The notes beneath the pieces were generated by a model. It was not told the origin of the DNA and did not search any database. It saw only the letters and a program-made list of their open reading frames with translations. Source: CBDHHC01 sp965263345 (GTDB lineage Bacteria; Pseudomonadota; Alphaproteobacteria; Rhizobiales; CBDHHC01). Taken from it: 64,000 nt of DNA. A program made the position numbers and the translations under genes. The stretch is taken from assembly GCA_965263345.1 (NCBI GenBank), contig CBDHHC010000024.1:558001-622000 (forward strand). The letters run 5' to 3'. Position 1 is the stretch's first letter; the number at the start of each line of letters is the position of its first letter. This document shows, piece after piece, positions 18,312 to 26,628 of this stretch.

Positions 18312-18752
18312 ATGTTATTCATTAGAATGTTCATATACTTGGCTATTATTATTGCAATACTCCCATCTGGACAACATGGGCAGTATTCCCTTTATAAGAT
18401 CGTCACCTCAACTGCCCACGACTTTGGTGATTTCTGTAATAGAAATCCTGAAACATGCAAACAAACCAGCAATGCCTTTGAGAGCTTTAAAGAAAAAGCA
18501 AAGTTTGCCGGAAAAAGTATTTTAGGGCTGTTTAGTCAAAAAAATACTGATCTTGCGAATGTAGATGACAATAAATCCTTCAATTTCATTAAAAAGGCGA
18601 CATATACCCAAACGCCCGAAGCCGAAGGGGACACAGACCTAAAACAATCAGACAGTGACGTCAAGCAGGATAATGGACAAAACACTCTAAATTCAGAAGA
18701 TCTGCAAGTGGAATGGCTAGAACCCGAAAATAAAGAAAACACATCAATCTAA
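18312..18752 (+). CDS. DUF5330-like small protein with signal/anchor segment
   Basis: The 146-residue product starts with a hydrophobic segment (about 1-20), so it is membrane anchored or exported. FCNRNPETC follows, the Cys-x5-Cys signature of DUF5330 proteins of Hyphomicrobiales. The second half is low in complexity and acidic. DUF5330 genes commonly sit next to sufE in that order, as here. ATG 18312 is preferred; a TTG at 18306 is in frame. The function is unknown. Confidence 0.65.
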   Translation: MLFIRMFIYLAIIIAILPSGQHGQYSLYKIVTSTAHDFGDFCNRNPETCKQTSNAFESFKEKAKFAGKSILGLFSQKNTDLANVDDNKSFNFIKKATYTQTPEAEGDTDLKQSDSDVKQDNGQNTLNSEDLQVEWLEPENKENTSI

Positions 18753-18799
18753 GTATTTTTCATAACAACTCAAAAGGAAACACGATAAAAACAACATAA

Positions 18800-18942
18800 A
18801 GACAATTGAAATGCTATTTTCCCTCTCCTCCCAACGCCTAAGCATTTCACATTGGCTTAAAACTTAAGAGTTACCACCCCGACTAGGCGCGTAAATGACT
18901 GAGTTTCGTCCTTCTCAATCTCATTTACGCGCCCTTCTTCTT
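18800..18942 (+). ncRNA. candidate trans-acting sRNA with anti-Shine-Dalgarno loop
   Basis: Three hairpins follow one another in the gap between the DUF5330 gene and sufE. The first is a perfect 9-bp stem, TGAAATGCT (18807-18815) with AGCATTTCA (18841-18849), whose 25-base loop carries CCCTCTCCTCCCA, complementary to ribosome-binding sites. The second is a small CTTAA/TTAAG stem near 18858-18870. The third is a perfect 13-bp stem, GGCGCGTAAATGA (18886-18898) with TCATTTACGCGCC (18921-18933), followed by a pyrimidine-rich run, as in an intrinsic terminator. Alphaproteobacterial sRNAs such as AbcR use exposed CUCCC-type loops against target ribosome sites; the similarity is of design, not proven homology. 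No clear promoter was found, so it may be processed from the DUF5330 3' end. Confidence 0.5.
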
Positions 18943-19023
18943 TGTATTGATGAAAGGACTTCACTATATGATAGGCAATATGCTAAATCAGTTTGACTTT
19001 CGACAACACAAGTGAACTTTCTT

Positions 19024-19449
19024 ATGACATCTCCGACTTTAGATAATCTTCTCAGCGATTTTGACCTTCTCGACGATTGGGAAGACCGCTACAAATATGT
19101 TATTGAACTTGGTAACAAACTGCCCGAATTTAAAGAAACGCTGCGAACAGATGCAAATAAAGTTCAAGGCTGTGTCAGCCAGGTCTGGTTATCAAAAGAG
19201 ATTGAACAAAATACCAACAATGAAACAATCTTAACTTACACTGGTGACAGTGATGCCCATATTGTTCGTGGGCTTATTGCCATCTTGCTTGTTATGTATT
19301 CTGGGCAAACCGCAAAACAGATCCTGCAAATAGATGCGATTGAAACCTTAAGCAAGTTTGGGTTGCAGGAACATCTAACTCCACAACGCTCCAATGGCCT
19401 GTTCTCTATGGTTGATCGTATTCGCAAAGACGCTGAGGCGCACATTTAA
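19024..19449 (+). CDS. sufE: SufE family Fe-S cluster assembly protein
   Basis: SufE accepts sulfur from the SufS cysteine desulfurase on a conserved cysteine and hands it on for iron-sulfur cluster assembly. That cysteine is visible in VQGCVSQVW (about residue 47). The family C-terminus, GLQEHLTPQRSNGLFSMV, is also present. Length, about 141 residues, is normal. The ATG at 19024 is taken; a GTG at 19012 is in frame and neither has a clear ribosome site. No suf operon is adjacent; a detached sufE is common in this group. Confidence 0.93.
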   Translation: MTSPTLDNLLSDFDLLDDWEDRYKYVIELGNKLPEFKETLRTDANKVQGCVSQVWLSKEIEQNTNNETILTYTGDSDAHIVRGLIAILLVMYSGQTAKQILQIDAIETLSKFGLQEHLTPQRSNGLFSMVDRIRKDAEAHI

Positions 19450-19484
19450 CCTCACTTTAACATCTTGCTGATACCATTTTTCTT

Positions 19485-19811
19485 ATGATATCAGCTTTAA
19501 ATACAGCCTTTGCTGGACTACAAAAATCTAGTACTCAATTCGAAAAAGCGGCAACAGATATTGTTACCAGCACATCAAAAGATGTGACAAAAGCTGAACC
19601 AGCACCCAATACAAATCCAACCGCCAATAATTTTCAAACCGCTTCTGTTCCAGGCTTAACACAAGCCATTTCGACCGAGGAAACGCCGTCTCTCATTGAA
19701 AGCACAGTATCCCTAAAAGAAGCAGAACTCGCCTATAAAGCAAATGCCAAAGTCATTGGGGCACTTAATGAAACAACAGATGAAGTTCTCAAAATACTCT
19801 CTGGTGAATAA
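19485..19811 (+). CDS. miniature flagellar rod/hook-like protein
   Basis: The product has only 108 residues. The N-terminal 28 (SALNTAFAGLQKSSTQFEKAA) resemble the N-terminal helix of FlgB/FlgC/FlgE-type axial proteins, and the C-terminal 40 (LKEAELAYKANAKVI followed by a leucine-heptad tail) resemble their C-terminal helix with its AY-ANAKVI motif. The two are joined by a Thr/Pro/Asn-rich linker instead of the usual globular domains. No flagellar genes lie nearby. It could be an accessory axial or structural protein or a domesticated remnant; the reading frame is intact. Confidence 0.5.
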   Translation: MISALNTAFAGLQKSSTQFEKAATDIVTSTSKDVTKAEPAPNTNPTANNFQTASVPGLTQAISTEETPSLIESTVSLKEAELAYKANAKVIGALNETTDEVLKILSGE

Positions 19812-19814
19812 TCA

Positions 19815-20321
19815 TTATGCCGGACGAAAATCAGAACTTCTCCAACTTAAAATCTCACCACAACTTTTAAAGGGGATCGTCTGATGCGTTGCAAAACCAT
19901 AATGCCGGGCAAGCACAGACAAAGCAATTTGTAACACAATTTTACCAGACCGTTGTGGCCAACCTTGCACACGTTCTGTTTCTTCCAATCCTTTCATATG
20001 ACAACACACATCCATAATTACTGCTGACAATTCCGGCCCAAGCGCTTTCATTGCTTGAGAAAATCTTTTCTTTGCTGTCATCACTTTATGAAGATGGTCA
20101 ATATGCTGAGTTGCAGAGGATTTCCTGGCTGAAGGTACACCATTTTTCTTATCCTCAGACCAGTGCATAGTTATATCTTGCGTCAGACTGGAGAGCGTAA
20201 AGTCATAAAATATTTTCTCTCCAGCTTCGAGCTGGCTCGCATTAATCAACGGCCTGCCCTTCTTGTCTTTATGCCGCCTCAACCTTTCAAGTGGACTTCT
20301 ACTTTGCTGATAAGATGTCAT
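19815..20321 (-). CDS. DUF6456 domain protein
   Basis: The 168-residue product has the alphaproteobacterial DUF6456 pattern: SPLERLRRHKD near the start, AGEKIFYDFTLSSL, and GLEETERVQGWPQRSGKIVLQIAL near the end. In related genomes it lies beside a DnaA-like HTH gene and a transcription regulator gene, as here. It is predicted to be cytoplasmic. Its role, possibly in DNA binding or regulation, is not established. The stop lies 3 bases from the convergent small flagellar-like gene. Confidence 0.72.
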   Translation of the reverse strand: MTSYQQSRSPLERLRRHKDKKGRPLINASQLEAGEKIFYDFTLSSLTQDITMHWSEDKKNGVPSARKSSATQHIDHLHKVMTAKKRFSQAMKALGPELSAVIMDVCCHMKGLEETERVQGWPQRSGKIVLQIALSVLARHYGFATHQTIPFKSCGEILSWRSSDFRPA

Positions 20322-20361
20322 GACATCACCTTCTGAACTTATCTCTATTTCCTAACCATCT

Positions 20362-20718
20362 CTAATTCTCATGCTCTGCACCCAGAAAGGTCAAACGTAA
20401 GCCCCCTTCCAGATAATGCAGACAATGATCAATACTGCTATTCTCACGGCGATCCTCAATTTTCTTACATGCATGCGTCACAGATGTGCGGTGTCGTTTA
20501 AAACAATCGCCTATCTCTTCATAAGACATTGAAAACACCGTATGCATCACATACATCGCCATATGCCGGGCAAAAACAACATGCTCTTTCTGGCGCGACT
20601 TGCTTAACAGATCATCCAGGCTCACATTATGAATATTACTCATCATCTGCAGGATAGATCTCTTATACCCTTCCTTAATGCGCTTCATAATATCTGGATC
20701 ATGTTGGATATTACACAT
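20362..20718 (-). CDS. DnaA domain IV-like helix-turn-helix protein
   Basis: The 118-residue protein keeps the DNA-binding part of DnaA-like proteins without an AAA+ domain. SRQKEHVVFARHMAMYV, MSYEEIGDCFKRHRTSV and THACKKIED align with the domain IV pattern of R-K--V-ARQ-AMYL, IG--F and DH-TV-HA--KIE. It probably binds DnaA-box-like or related sites and acts as a regulator, but this is inference. It is followed by DUF6456 on the same strand with a 40-base gap. Confidence 0.72.
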   Translation of the reverse strand: MCNIQHDPDIMKRIKEGYKRSILQMMSNIHNVSLDDLLSKSRQKEHVVFARHMAMYVMHTVFSMSYEEIGDCFKRHRTSVTHACKKIEDRRENSSIDHCLHYLEGGLRLTFLGAEHEN

Positions 20719-21094
20719 TCACTTATCCTCATTGATACTCTATAAAATTTATAATGAATAAATAGCACTATAGGATTATAGTCCTAATATTTTGTGAATG
20801 ATTTTTATATTTTTTTTGTGGTTCTAAACTGCAATCTGCAAAACCACACATCTGTATAATCTCACGCGACAAAACAAATATAATAGACTGTCAAGCCATG
20901 AGCATAACTTTTTTTGATTTATCTATTTTAGGGTTAGTTTTCCGTTAACAACGCTCAAATGCTCTGTACAAATAAAGCTTCACAAAAGAATAAAATAATT
21001 ATAGAGCATCTCTGAAATATGAGCATAACTTTTTTCTATAAATAATATCAATAAGATACAGAATAGTCATATGATTAAAATCGTTTAACAATAT
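20719..21094. other. intergenic region with two direct 17-bp repeats
   Basis: ATGAGCATAACTTTTTT occurs identically at 20898-20914 and 21019-21035, 121 bases apart and in the same orientation, upstream of the DnaA-like HTH gene. Identity over 17 bases in an otherwise non-repetitive spacer suggests a binding site pair. The rest is AT-rich with no recognised gene. Confidence 0.5.
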
Positions 21095-21319
21095 GGCACA
21101 ACCCTTTCTGCCCCCGCTTGGCAGAGAAGTCCGCCTGCGAAGCAGGTGGGAAGGGGCAGCTGCTTATCATCAAGCACAAAAGATTGCGGTTTTAACCTCC
21201 TACCCCCTCGTTACCCGAGGGCACTTCCCACGATTGCAATCGGGGGAAAAAAGAGGGACGGCTCAACCTTGCCTTTGCCCAACTCCTTCGCGGGGTAGGG
21301 TTTACAAAACCTGACCCAC
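21095..21319 (+). repeat. intergenic repeat element, copy 1
   Basis: The first 118 bases match copy 2 (22029-22222) at roughly 85% by eye, including a shared core GTCCGCCTGCGAAGCAGG that can fold into a GAA-capped hairpin. Both copies end in a GGTTTACAAAACCTGACCC hairpin half, while the middle differs. A short internal hairpin, CGATTGCAATCG, lies near 21230. The region carries a 73-codon open frame with Arg/Pro-rich, non-protein-like content that I do not accept as a gene. No transposase is associated. Confidence 0.65.
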
Positions 21320-21338
21320 AAAAGTCATTTGCTCTGAC

Positions 21339-21923
21339 CTAAAAATCCTTGACCATTAGCAACCAGTTAACGCCAGCATTGTCCCAACCGTCTTTAACCA
21401 TTGGCCTTTGCGCGCGAAGAGTGTATCCATGACGTTCATAGAGCTGCTTTGCCTGTTTATTCGCATCAGAAACAATCAAACTCATCCCCCGTTTGTTCAG
21501 TTTCTCACCTGTGTCATCAGCAAACTGCAAGAGCTTTGAACCAAGCCCCTTGTTACGTAAGGCAGGAATAACGGCAAGCACATTCACATACCATGTTCCA
21601 GGAGCTTCATTTTCAAGCTCTTGTAAAGGCAGGAACATTGCTGGAATATCATCTGGGATCGGCTCTGGCTCATCAGCGATTTCATAGCCAATCAAACATC
21701 CCGCAGCAACGCCATCATGCTCAATCAGAGTTGCATTGCGATAAGAAAAACCTCCTTCTTCACGGGAGGCACGTTGATATCCAACCTCCCAGGCCGTGTC
21801 CTGAGACCCAGAAATTTTTTCCCACAAATAGAGTGGCAAGCCTTCTCCCGCATAATTAACAAGTTCAGCCAAAAGCTTGGCATCCGTAATTTCCGCAGAT
21901 CGAAAGGTTGTTGTCATCATCAC
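21339..21923 (-). CDS. GNAT family N-acetyltransferase
   Basis: The 194-residue GNAT-fold enzyme has the acetyl-CoA-binding motif A visible as VIPALRNKGLGSKLL (about residues 115-130) after the beta-strand WYVNVLAV. Motif B, SDANKQAKQLYERHGY, follows. The substrate (protein, small molecule or antibiotic) cannot be told. The gene is bracketed by two direct copies of an intergenic repeat, which makes recent arrival or duplication possible. It opens with three consecutive Met codons. Confidence 0.85.
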   Translation of the reverse strand: MMMTTTFRSAEITDAKLLAELVNYAGEGLPLYLWEKISGSQDTAWEVGYQRASREEGGFSYRNATLIEHDGVAAGCLIGYEIADEPEPIPDDIPAMFLPLQELENEAPGTWYVNVLAVIPALRNKGLGSKLLQFADDTGEKLNKRGMSLIVSDANKQAKQLYERHGYTLRAQRPMVKDGWDNAGVNWLLMVKDF

Positions 21924-22028
21924 TCATTGCCTTTTATTGAATCAACTTTACATTTAAATAACTGAAAAAAGAAACATGTACAGTGATCTAGGTCACTAGA
22001 TTAGTCATATTTTTCTGACTTGCGAAGA

Positions 22029-22222
22029 GGCACAACCCATTCTGCCCACGCTTAGCAGAGAAGTCCGCCTGCGAAGCAGGTGGGAAGTGGGAGCAGCTTA
22101 TCATAAAGCACAGAGATTGCGGTTTTTACCCCCCTACCCCCATTGTTCATTCAAGAATATCAAGGGCATGACGGGTTAAAAAATGACATGAACCTTAGGG
22201 TCAGGTTTACAAAACCTGACCC
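22029..22222 (+). repeat. intergenic repeat element, copy 2, ending in a perfect hairpin
   Basis: This copy is in the same orientation as copy 1 at 21095-21319. It begins GGCACAACCC, keeps the CCGCCTGCGAAGCAGGTGGG hairpin core, and ends with the perfect 11-bp palindrome GGGTCAGGTTT-ACA-AAACCTGACCC (22198-22222). That hairpin lies 34 bases after the purU stop and may also end purU transcription, although no T run follows on that strand. Confidence 0.65.
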
Positions 22223-22256
22223 GCTAAGCAAATTCATTCTTGTGATATTAAAAAAC

Positions 22257-23105
22257 TCAAGGAAAAACAACTGTCTTGCAACCGTTCAAAAACACCCGGT
22301 GTTCCACATGATACCGTACGGCCCGAGACAGCACACGCGCCTCAATATCACGCCCGATCGCAACCAGATCTTTCGTCGTCTCACCATGGCTGACACGCGT
22401 CACATCTTGTTCAATAATCGGCCCTTCATCAAGATCCGCTGTCACATAATGCGCTGTCGCCCCAATAAGTTTCACACCCCTTTCATGGGCGCGGTGATAG
22501 GGTTTCGCCCCTTTAAAGGATGGCAAAAACGAATGATGAATATTAATCACTTTTCCAGAGAGCTTCTCACACGTCTCATCTGAAAGCACCTGCATATAAC
22601 GCGCCAGCACCACCAGATCTGCATTTTCCTGCTCCACCAGATCAAGCATCTTCTGTTCTGCCTCCGCCTTTGATTTAGGCGTCACAGACCAGTGATAATA
22701 GGGGATCTTGTTACGCTCAGCAATAAAATGACAATCAGGATGATTTGAGATAATCCCAACCACATTCATTTTAAGAGATTTCACACGTGTTCTGTATAAG
22801 AGGTCAATCAGACAATGATCAAACTTGGAGACCATGATAATGACTTTGGCCTTAGACGTCGCATCATGGATCGCCCATTTCATACCAAACTCTTCAGCAG
22901 TTGGACGAAAGATTGCCAACACATCAGGCCGGGACAGTTCATCTGGAGCCTCAAAAACCGTCCGCATAAAAAACTGCCCCGTATCAGAGTCAGAATATTG
23001 GGCACTCTCAGCAATATTACACGAATTCTTCGCAAGACAACCAGCAATCGCTGCAACAATCCCCAATCGATCTTGACAAGAAAGAGATAAAACAAAGTCT
23101 GACAT
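22257..23105 (-). CDS. purU: formyltetrahydrofolate deformylase
   Basis: PurU hydrolyses 10-formyltetrahydrofolate to tetrahydrofolate and formate, balancing one-carbon pools and feeding PurT. An N-terminal ACT domain (about 1-80, starting FVLSLSCQDRLGIVAAI) is followed by the formyltransferase fold. The catalytic Asn-His-Asp set is visible: NIHHSFLPSFKG (about 187-198) and HYVTADLDEGPI (about 218-229). Length (282) is typical. The gene stands alone downstream of the fad operon. Confidence 0.95.
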   Translation of the reverse strand: MSDFVLSLSCQDRLGIVAAIAGCLAKNSCNIAESAQYSDSDTGQFFMRTVFEAPDELSRPDVLAIFRPTAEEFGMKWAIHDATSKAKVIIMVSKFDHCLIDLLYRTRVKSLKMNVVGIISNHPDCHFIAERNKIPYYHWSVTPKSKAEAEQKMLDLVEQENADLVVLARYMQVLSDETCEKLSGKVINIHHSFLPSFKGAKPYHRAHERGVKLIGATAHYVTADLDEGPIIEQDVTRVSHGETTKDLVAIGRDIEARVLSRAVRYHVEHRVFLNGCKTVVFP

Positions 23106-23166
23106 TCATACGGCCCCAATATAACCGGTGATCAGTTATAGACCAATCACCGGCTTAGTTCTTTTT

Positions 23167-24531
23167 TTACTCTTCCAGAGGTTTTTCTGGAGTTGTTCCA
23201 ACCTCGTCAAATTCATTCTGATCCATAAGGCCATTTGCTTTTGCAGGAGCACTGTTCGCGCTTTCTAAAATAGCAGCAACACCCATCCCACCAGCAGTAC
23301 AAATAGAGATAAGTCCACGCCCGCCTTTTTGCGATAACAGCTTGGCAAGGTTTGCAATAATACGGCCACCAGTGGCTGCGAATGGATGACCAAACGCAAG
23401 GCTTGATCCTTGAATATTCAACTTGCTACGGTCAATAAGTCCAAGAGGCTCATTCCGTCCAAGCTTCTTCTCACAATATTCTGCAGATTCCCAGGCGCGC
23501 AATGTTGAAAGAACCTGAGCTGCAAACGCCTCATGAATTTCATAAAGGTCGAAATCCTGCAACGACAACCCAACCCGGCTCAGCATATTAGAAACAGCCA
23601 ATGTCGGCGCCATCAACAAGCCTTCACCTTTCACAAAATCAAGCGCGCTATGTTGCGAATGCGTCAAATAAGCAAGAATTGGTAGATCACGTTCCCGCGC
23701 CCACTCTTCTGAAGCGAGCAGAACAGCTGAAGCTCCATCCGTCAAAGGCGTAGAATTAGCAGCAGTAAGCGTTCCGCGTTTTGATTTTTCAAAGGACGTC
23801 TTCAAAGTCCCAATCTTATCAAGATCAATATCTTCTCTTAAATTATTGTCACGAAATACACCAGCACATGGAACAATAAGATCATCCATATACCCTTCAT
23901 CATAAGCCCTGGCCGCATTCTTATGGCTATCGAACGCCAACAGATCCTGTTCTTCACGAGAGATCTTCCACTCCTGCGCCATTAATTCACAATGCTGCCC
24001 CATAGACATCCCTGTGCGAGGTTCATTCACACTTGGTGGCTGCGGTGCAAGCTCACCAAATCCAAACCCTTTAAACACACCAAACTTCTGTCCCAAAGAC
24101 TTTGCACGAGAAAGCTTTGCCAAACGATGAGCAAATTTCCGGTGAAACACAATCGGAGGATCACTCACCGTATCTGAACCAGCAGCAATACCGCTTTCAA
24201 TCTGGCCTGTCGCAATTTTTGCGGCAATCCCCATTGCAGCTTGTAAACTCGTACCACAAGCCTGCATCATCGTAACACCCGGCGTTGTCTGTTTAAGTTT
24301 TGTCCCCACAACAGCTTCACGCGTTAAGTTCCAATCTTTCGCATGCGTAACAACAGCCCCGCCAACGACTTCATCAATATGTTCATTCGCAAGACTATAA
24401 TGATCAACCACACCATTAAGAGCTGTCGTCATCAGATCAAGATTGGTTAATTCACTATATAATGTGTTAGAGCGGCAGAAAGGGGTTCTTTTACCACCAA
24501 CAATTGCAACGGGACGCATGGTATCAGCCAT
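23167..24531 (-). CDS. fadI: acetyl-CoA C-acyltransferase (FadI-type thiolase)
   Basis: This thiolase performs the last step of beta-oxidation, splitting 3-ketoacyl-CoA with CoA. The nucleophile Cys is in QACGTSLQAA (about residue 93), the His in FGHPFAATGG (about 380) and the second Cys in CTAGGMG (about 410). At 454 residues it is longer than FadA (about 390) and agrees with the FadI type, the partner of FadJ. It lies 92 bases after fadJ on the same strand, as the third gene of the fadE-fadJ-fadI group. The C-terminal 25 residues are acidic and poorly conserved in character. Confidence 0.92.
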   Translation of the reverse strand: MADTMRPVAIVGGKRTPFCRSNTLYSELTNLDLMTTALNGVVDHYSLANEHIDEVVGGAVVTHAKDWNLTREAVVGTKLKQTTPGVTMMQACGTSLQAAMGIAAKIATGQIESGIAAGSDTVSDPPIVFHRKFAHRLAKLSRAKSLGQKFGVFKGFGFGELAPQPPSVNEPRTGMSMGQHCELMAQEWKISREEQDLLAFDSHKNAARAYDEGYMDDLIVPCAGVFRDNNLREDIDLDKIGTLKTSFEKSKRGTLTAANSTPLTDGASAVLLASEEWARERDLPILAYLTHSQHSALDFVKGEGLLMAPTLAVSNMLSRVGLSLQDFDLYEIHEAFAAQVLSTLRAWESAEYCEKKLGRNEPLGLIDRSKLNIQGSSLAFGHPFAATGGRIIANLAKLLSQKGGRGLISICTAGGMGVAAILESANSAPAKANGLMDQNEFDEVGTTPEKPLEE

Positions 24532-24623
24532 TTTATGTGTCCTTCCTTAATTGCTAAAATAAGAGGTTACAGAGCCATCAAACATCTTAAAATGATCAGC
24601 TCTTTGACAACTTGTTTCGAACA

Positions 24624-26618
24624 TCACGCAGCGTCCTTTTCAGAAAGCTCCTCTGATGATTTTTTGCTTTGAATATAATGCAAAGGTCCACCTCTAAACG
24701 GAGCAAACCCAGTACCAAATATCACTCCGGCATCAACCAGATTGGCATTCTCAACAATGCCGTCTTCTAAACATTTCTCACATTCATCAAGCATCGGCTT
24801 TAAAATATCCTGCGCAAGCTTATCAAGCTCTGCGTCTGGATAATCAACCTCTTCTTTCTTAGGTTTTCCATTTTCCCAGTCATAAAAACCCTTACCTGTT
24901 TTTTTACCAAGATGACCAGATGTGATTAACTTACCAATTTTGCTATCTTCTGAGGCTCCCAAACTAAGAGTATCCGCAACACTCTTACACACATCAAGAC
25001 CAACAACATCACACAGCTCTAACGGCCCCATAGGCATTCCAAACCTTAAAGCAGCCTCATCAATCTTTTCACGCAGATCACCAGCTTCAAGGCGATCAAT
25101 AGCTGCAAACATATAAGGCGCAAGAACACGATTAACCAAGAACCCAGGACAACTTTTCACAATCACAGGATATTTGCTGATGGCTGTCACAAACGCTGTA
25201 GCCCGTTCAATTTCGCCCGCTTCAGTTTGAGGACCTTTAATAACCTCGACAAGAGGCATCTTCGCAACTGGATTAAAGAAGTGAATACCAACAAGTCTTT
25301 CTGGTCGCTCCATTACACTTGCAATATCCTCGATTGGTAAAGAGGATGTATTCGTCGACAACACAGCATCCGGCTTAGCTTTTGCTTCCAACTCTTTAAA
25401 GAGACCTTGTTTAATATCAAGCTTCTCAACAATCGCTTCAATAATCAAATCGGCTCTGGGAATATGTTTGCCATCAGGATCAACAATCAAACGCTCCATC
25501 GCAGCTTCAATCGCCACAGGTTTCTTTAAGCGCTTTTTAAAGAGCTTCTGTGCCCGTTTCTTCGCAGCCTTAATCGCATCGACTGACATATCCTGAAGAC
25601 TGACCTCCATACCAGAGACCACACACCAGGCAGCAATGTCACCGCCCATCGTCCCAGCGCCAATCACATGCACACGTAAAGGCTTAAAGCCCTTTTTAGG
25701 AGCCTGAGCCTTCAACTCTTCTGAAAGACGAAAGACACGTCGCAAGTTTTTAGATGTCTCACTCACCATCAATGGAGAAAACAAACGCGTTTCAGCTGTG
25801 GCCATACGTTTTTCATCATCACCAAACTCTTCAAACAATCGAATAAGTTCAAAGGGAGCTGGATAATGATCTTCGCGCGCCTTTTCAGCTGTTTTCTTAC
25901 GCATCTGCCCGGCAATATATTTACGGATTGGCCCCAACGTCATTAAACGCTTCCACCAAGGAGCCCCCTTGGTTTTGCTTTTACGAAGGATCGCCTTACG
26001 AGCTGCCCAACGCAATTGATGGTGTGTATCAACAAGCTTGTCAACTAAGCCCATACCACGCGCAGCCCCTGGACGTAACATACGTCCCGTCAACATCATC
26101 TCCATAGCTGACAAGGCACCAGCAAGACGGATTGAGCGGACAGTTCCATGGAGACCAGGGAAAATACCAAGCTTTACTTCAGGCAAACCAATTCGGGTCG
26201 CATCTTCTTTCGTCGCGATCCGATAATCACATGCCATAGCAAACTCAAGTCCACCGCCAAGACAATAACCATGAATAGCTGCAACAGTTGGGATCTTGAG
26301 TTTTTCAACTTTCATGAAAACATCGGTTCCAGCCTTAATCGCTGTTGAAACATCTTGTACAGTATCATATGTTTCAAAATCTCGAATATCTGCCCCGGCA
26401 ATAAAATTGCTTCTCTTACCAGAGATAAAAATCAATCCTTTTACACCACCATCCTTTGCTTCATCAGCAACAGCATCTAAAATCCTATTAAGTTCTTCCA
26501 TGGCACGTTGTCCTAACGTGTTCATAGATTCCCCTTCACGGTCAAAAATTGCCCAGGCAATTCCCTCAAAATCTTTCTCAAACTTCCAATCTTTTAAATC
26601 AGAGATATCTGTAGACAT
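24624..26618 (-). CDS. fadJ: FadJ-type bifunctional enoyl-CoA hydratase / 3-hydroxyacyl-CoA dehydrogenase
   Basis: The N-terminal crotonase domain (about 1-190) has the oxyanion-hole region GGGLEFAMA and both catalytic glutamates (GLEF and LPEVKLG). The NAD-binding 3HCDH domain starts at about 315 (GAGTMGGDIAAW), with the catalytic His in GIHFFNPV. Two C-terminal 3HCDH domains follow, up to a GFAPFRGG motif. Length is about 664 residues. The start is ATG 26618 because GGGGAA lies just before it, and this leaves a 10-base gap after the fadE stop. The longer frame to 26663 would overlap fadE. Together with fadE and fadI it forms the core of beta-oxidation. Confidence 0.94.
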   Translation of the reverse strand: MSTDISDLKDWKFEKDFEGIAWAIFDREGESMNTLGQRAMEELNRILDAVADEAKDGGVKGLIFISGKRSNFIAGADIRDFETYDTVQDVSTAIKAGTDVFMKVEKLKIPTVAAIHGYCLGGGLEFAMACDYRIATKEDATRIGLPEVKLGIFPGLHGTVRSIRLAGALSAMEMMLTGRMLRPGAARGMGLVDKLVDTHHQLRWAARKAILRKSKTKGAPWWKRLMTLGPIRKYIAGQMRKKTAEKAREDHYPAPFELIRLFEEFGDDEKRMATAETRLFSPLMVSETSKNLRRVFRLSEELKAQAPKKGFKPLRVHVIGAGTMGGDIAAWCVVSGMEVSLQDMSVDAIKAAKKRAQKLFKKRLKKPVAIEAAMERLIVDPDGKHIPRADLIIEAIVEKLDIKQGLFKELEAKAKPDAVLSTNTSSLPIEDIASVMERPERLVGIHFFNPVAKMPLVEVIKGPQTEAGEIERATAFVTAISKYPVIVKSCPGFLVNRVLAPYMFAAIDRLEAGDLREKIDEAALRFGMPMGPLELCDVVGLDVCKSVADTLSLGASEDSKIGKLITSGHLGKKTGKGFYDWENGKPKKEEVDYPDAELDKLAQDILKPMLDECEKCLEDGIVENANLVDAGVIFGTGFAPFRGGPLHYIQSKKSSEELSEKDAA

Positions 26619-26628
26619 GTGTTCCCCA

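Noticed and set aside
21093..21314. 73-codon plus-strand open frame
   Set aside because: It lies wholly in the intergenic repeat copy 1, has Arg/Pro-rich content and is disrupted in copy 2.
22143..22583. 146-codon plus-strand frame opposite purU
   Set aside because: It is the antisense shadow of a clearly conserved gene and has no ribosome site.
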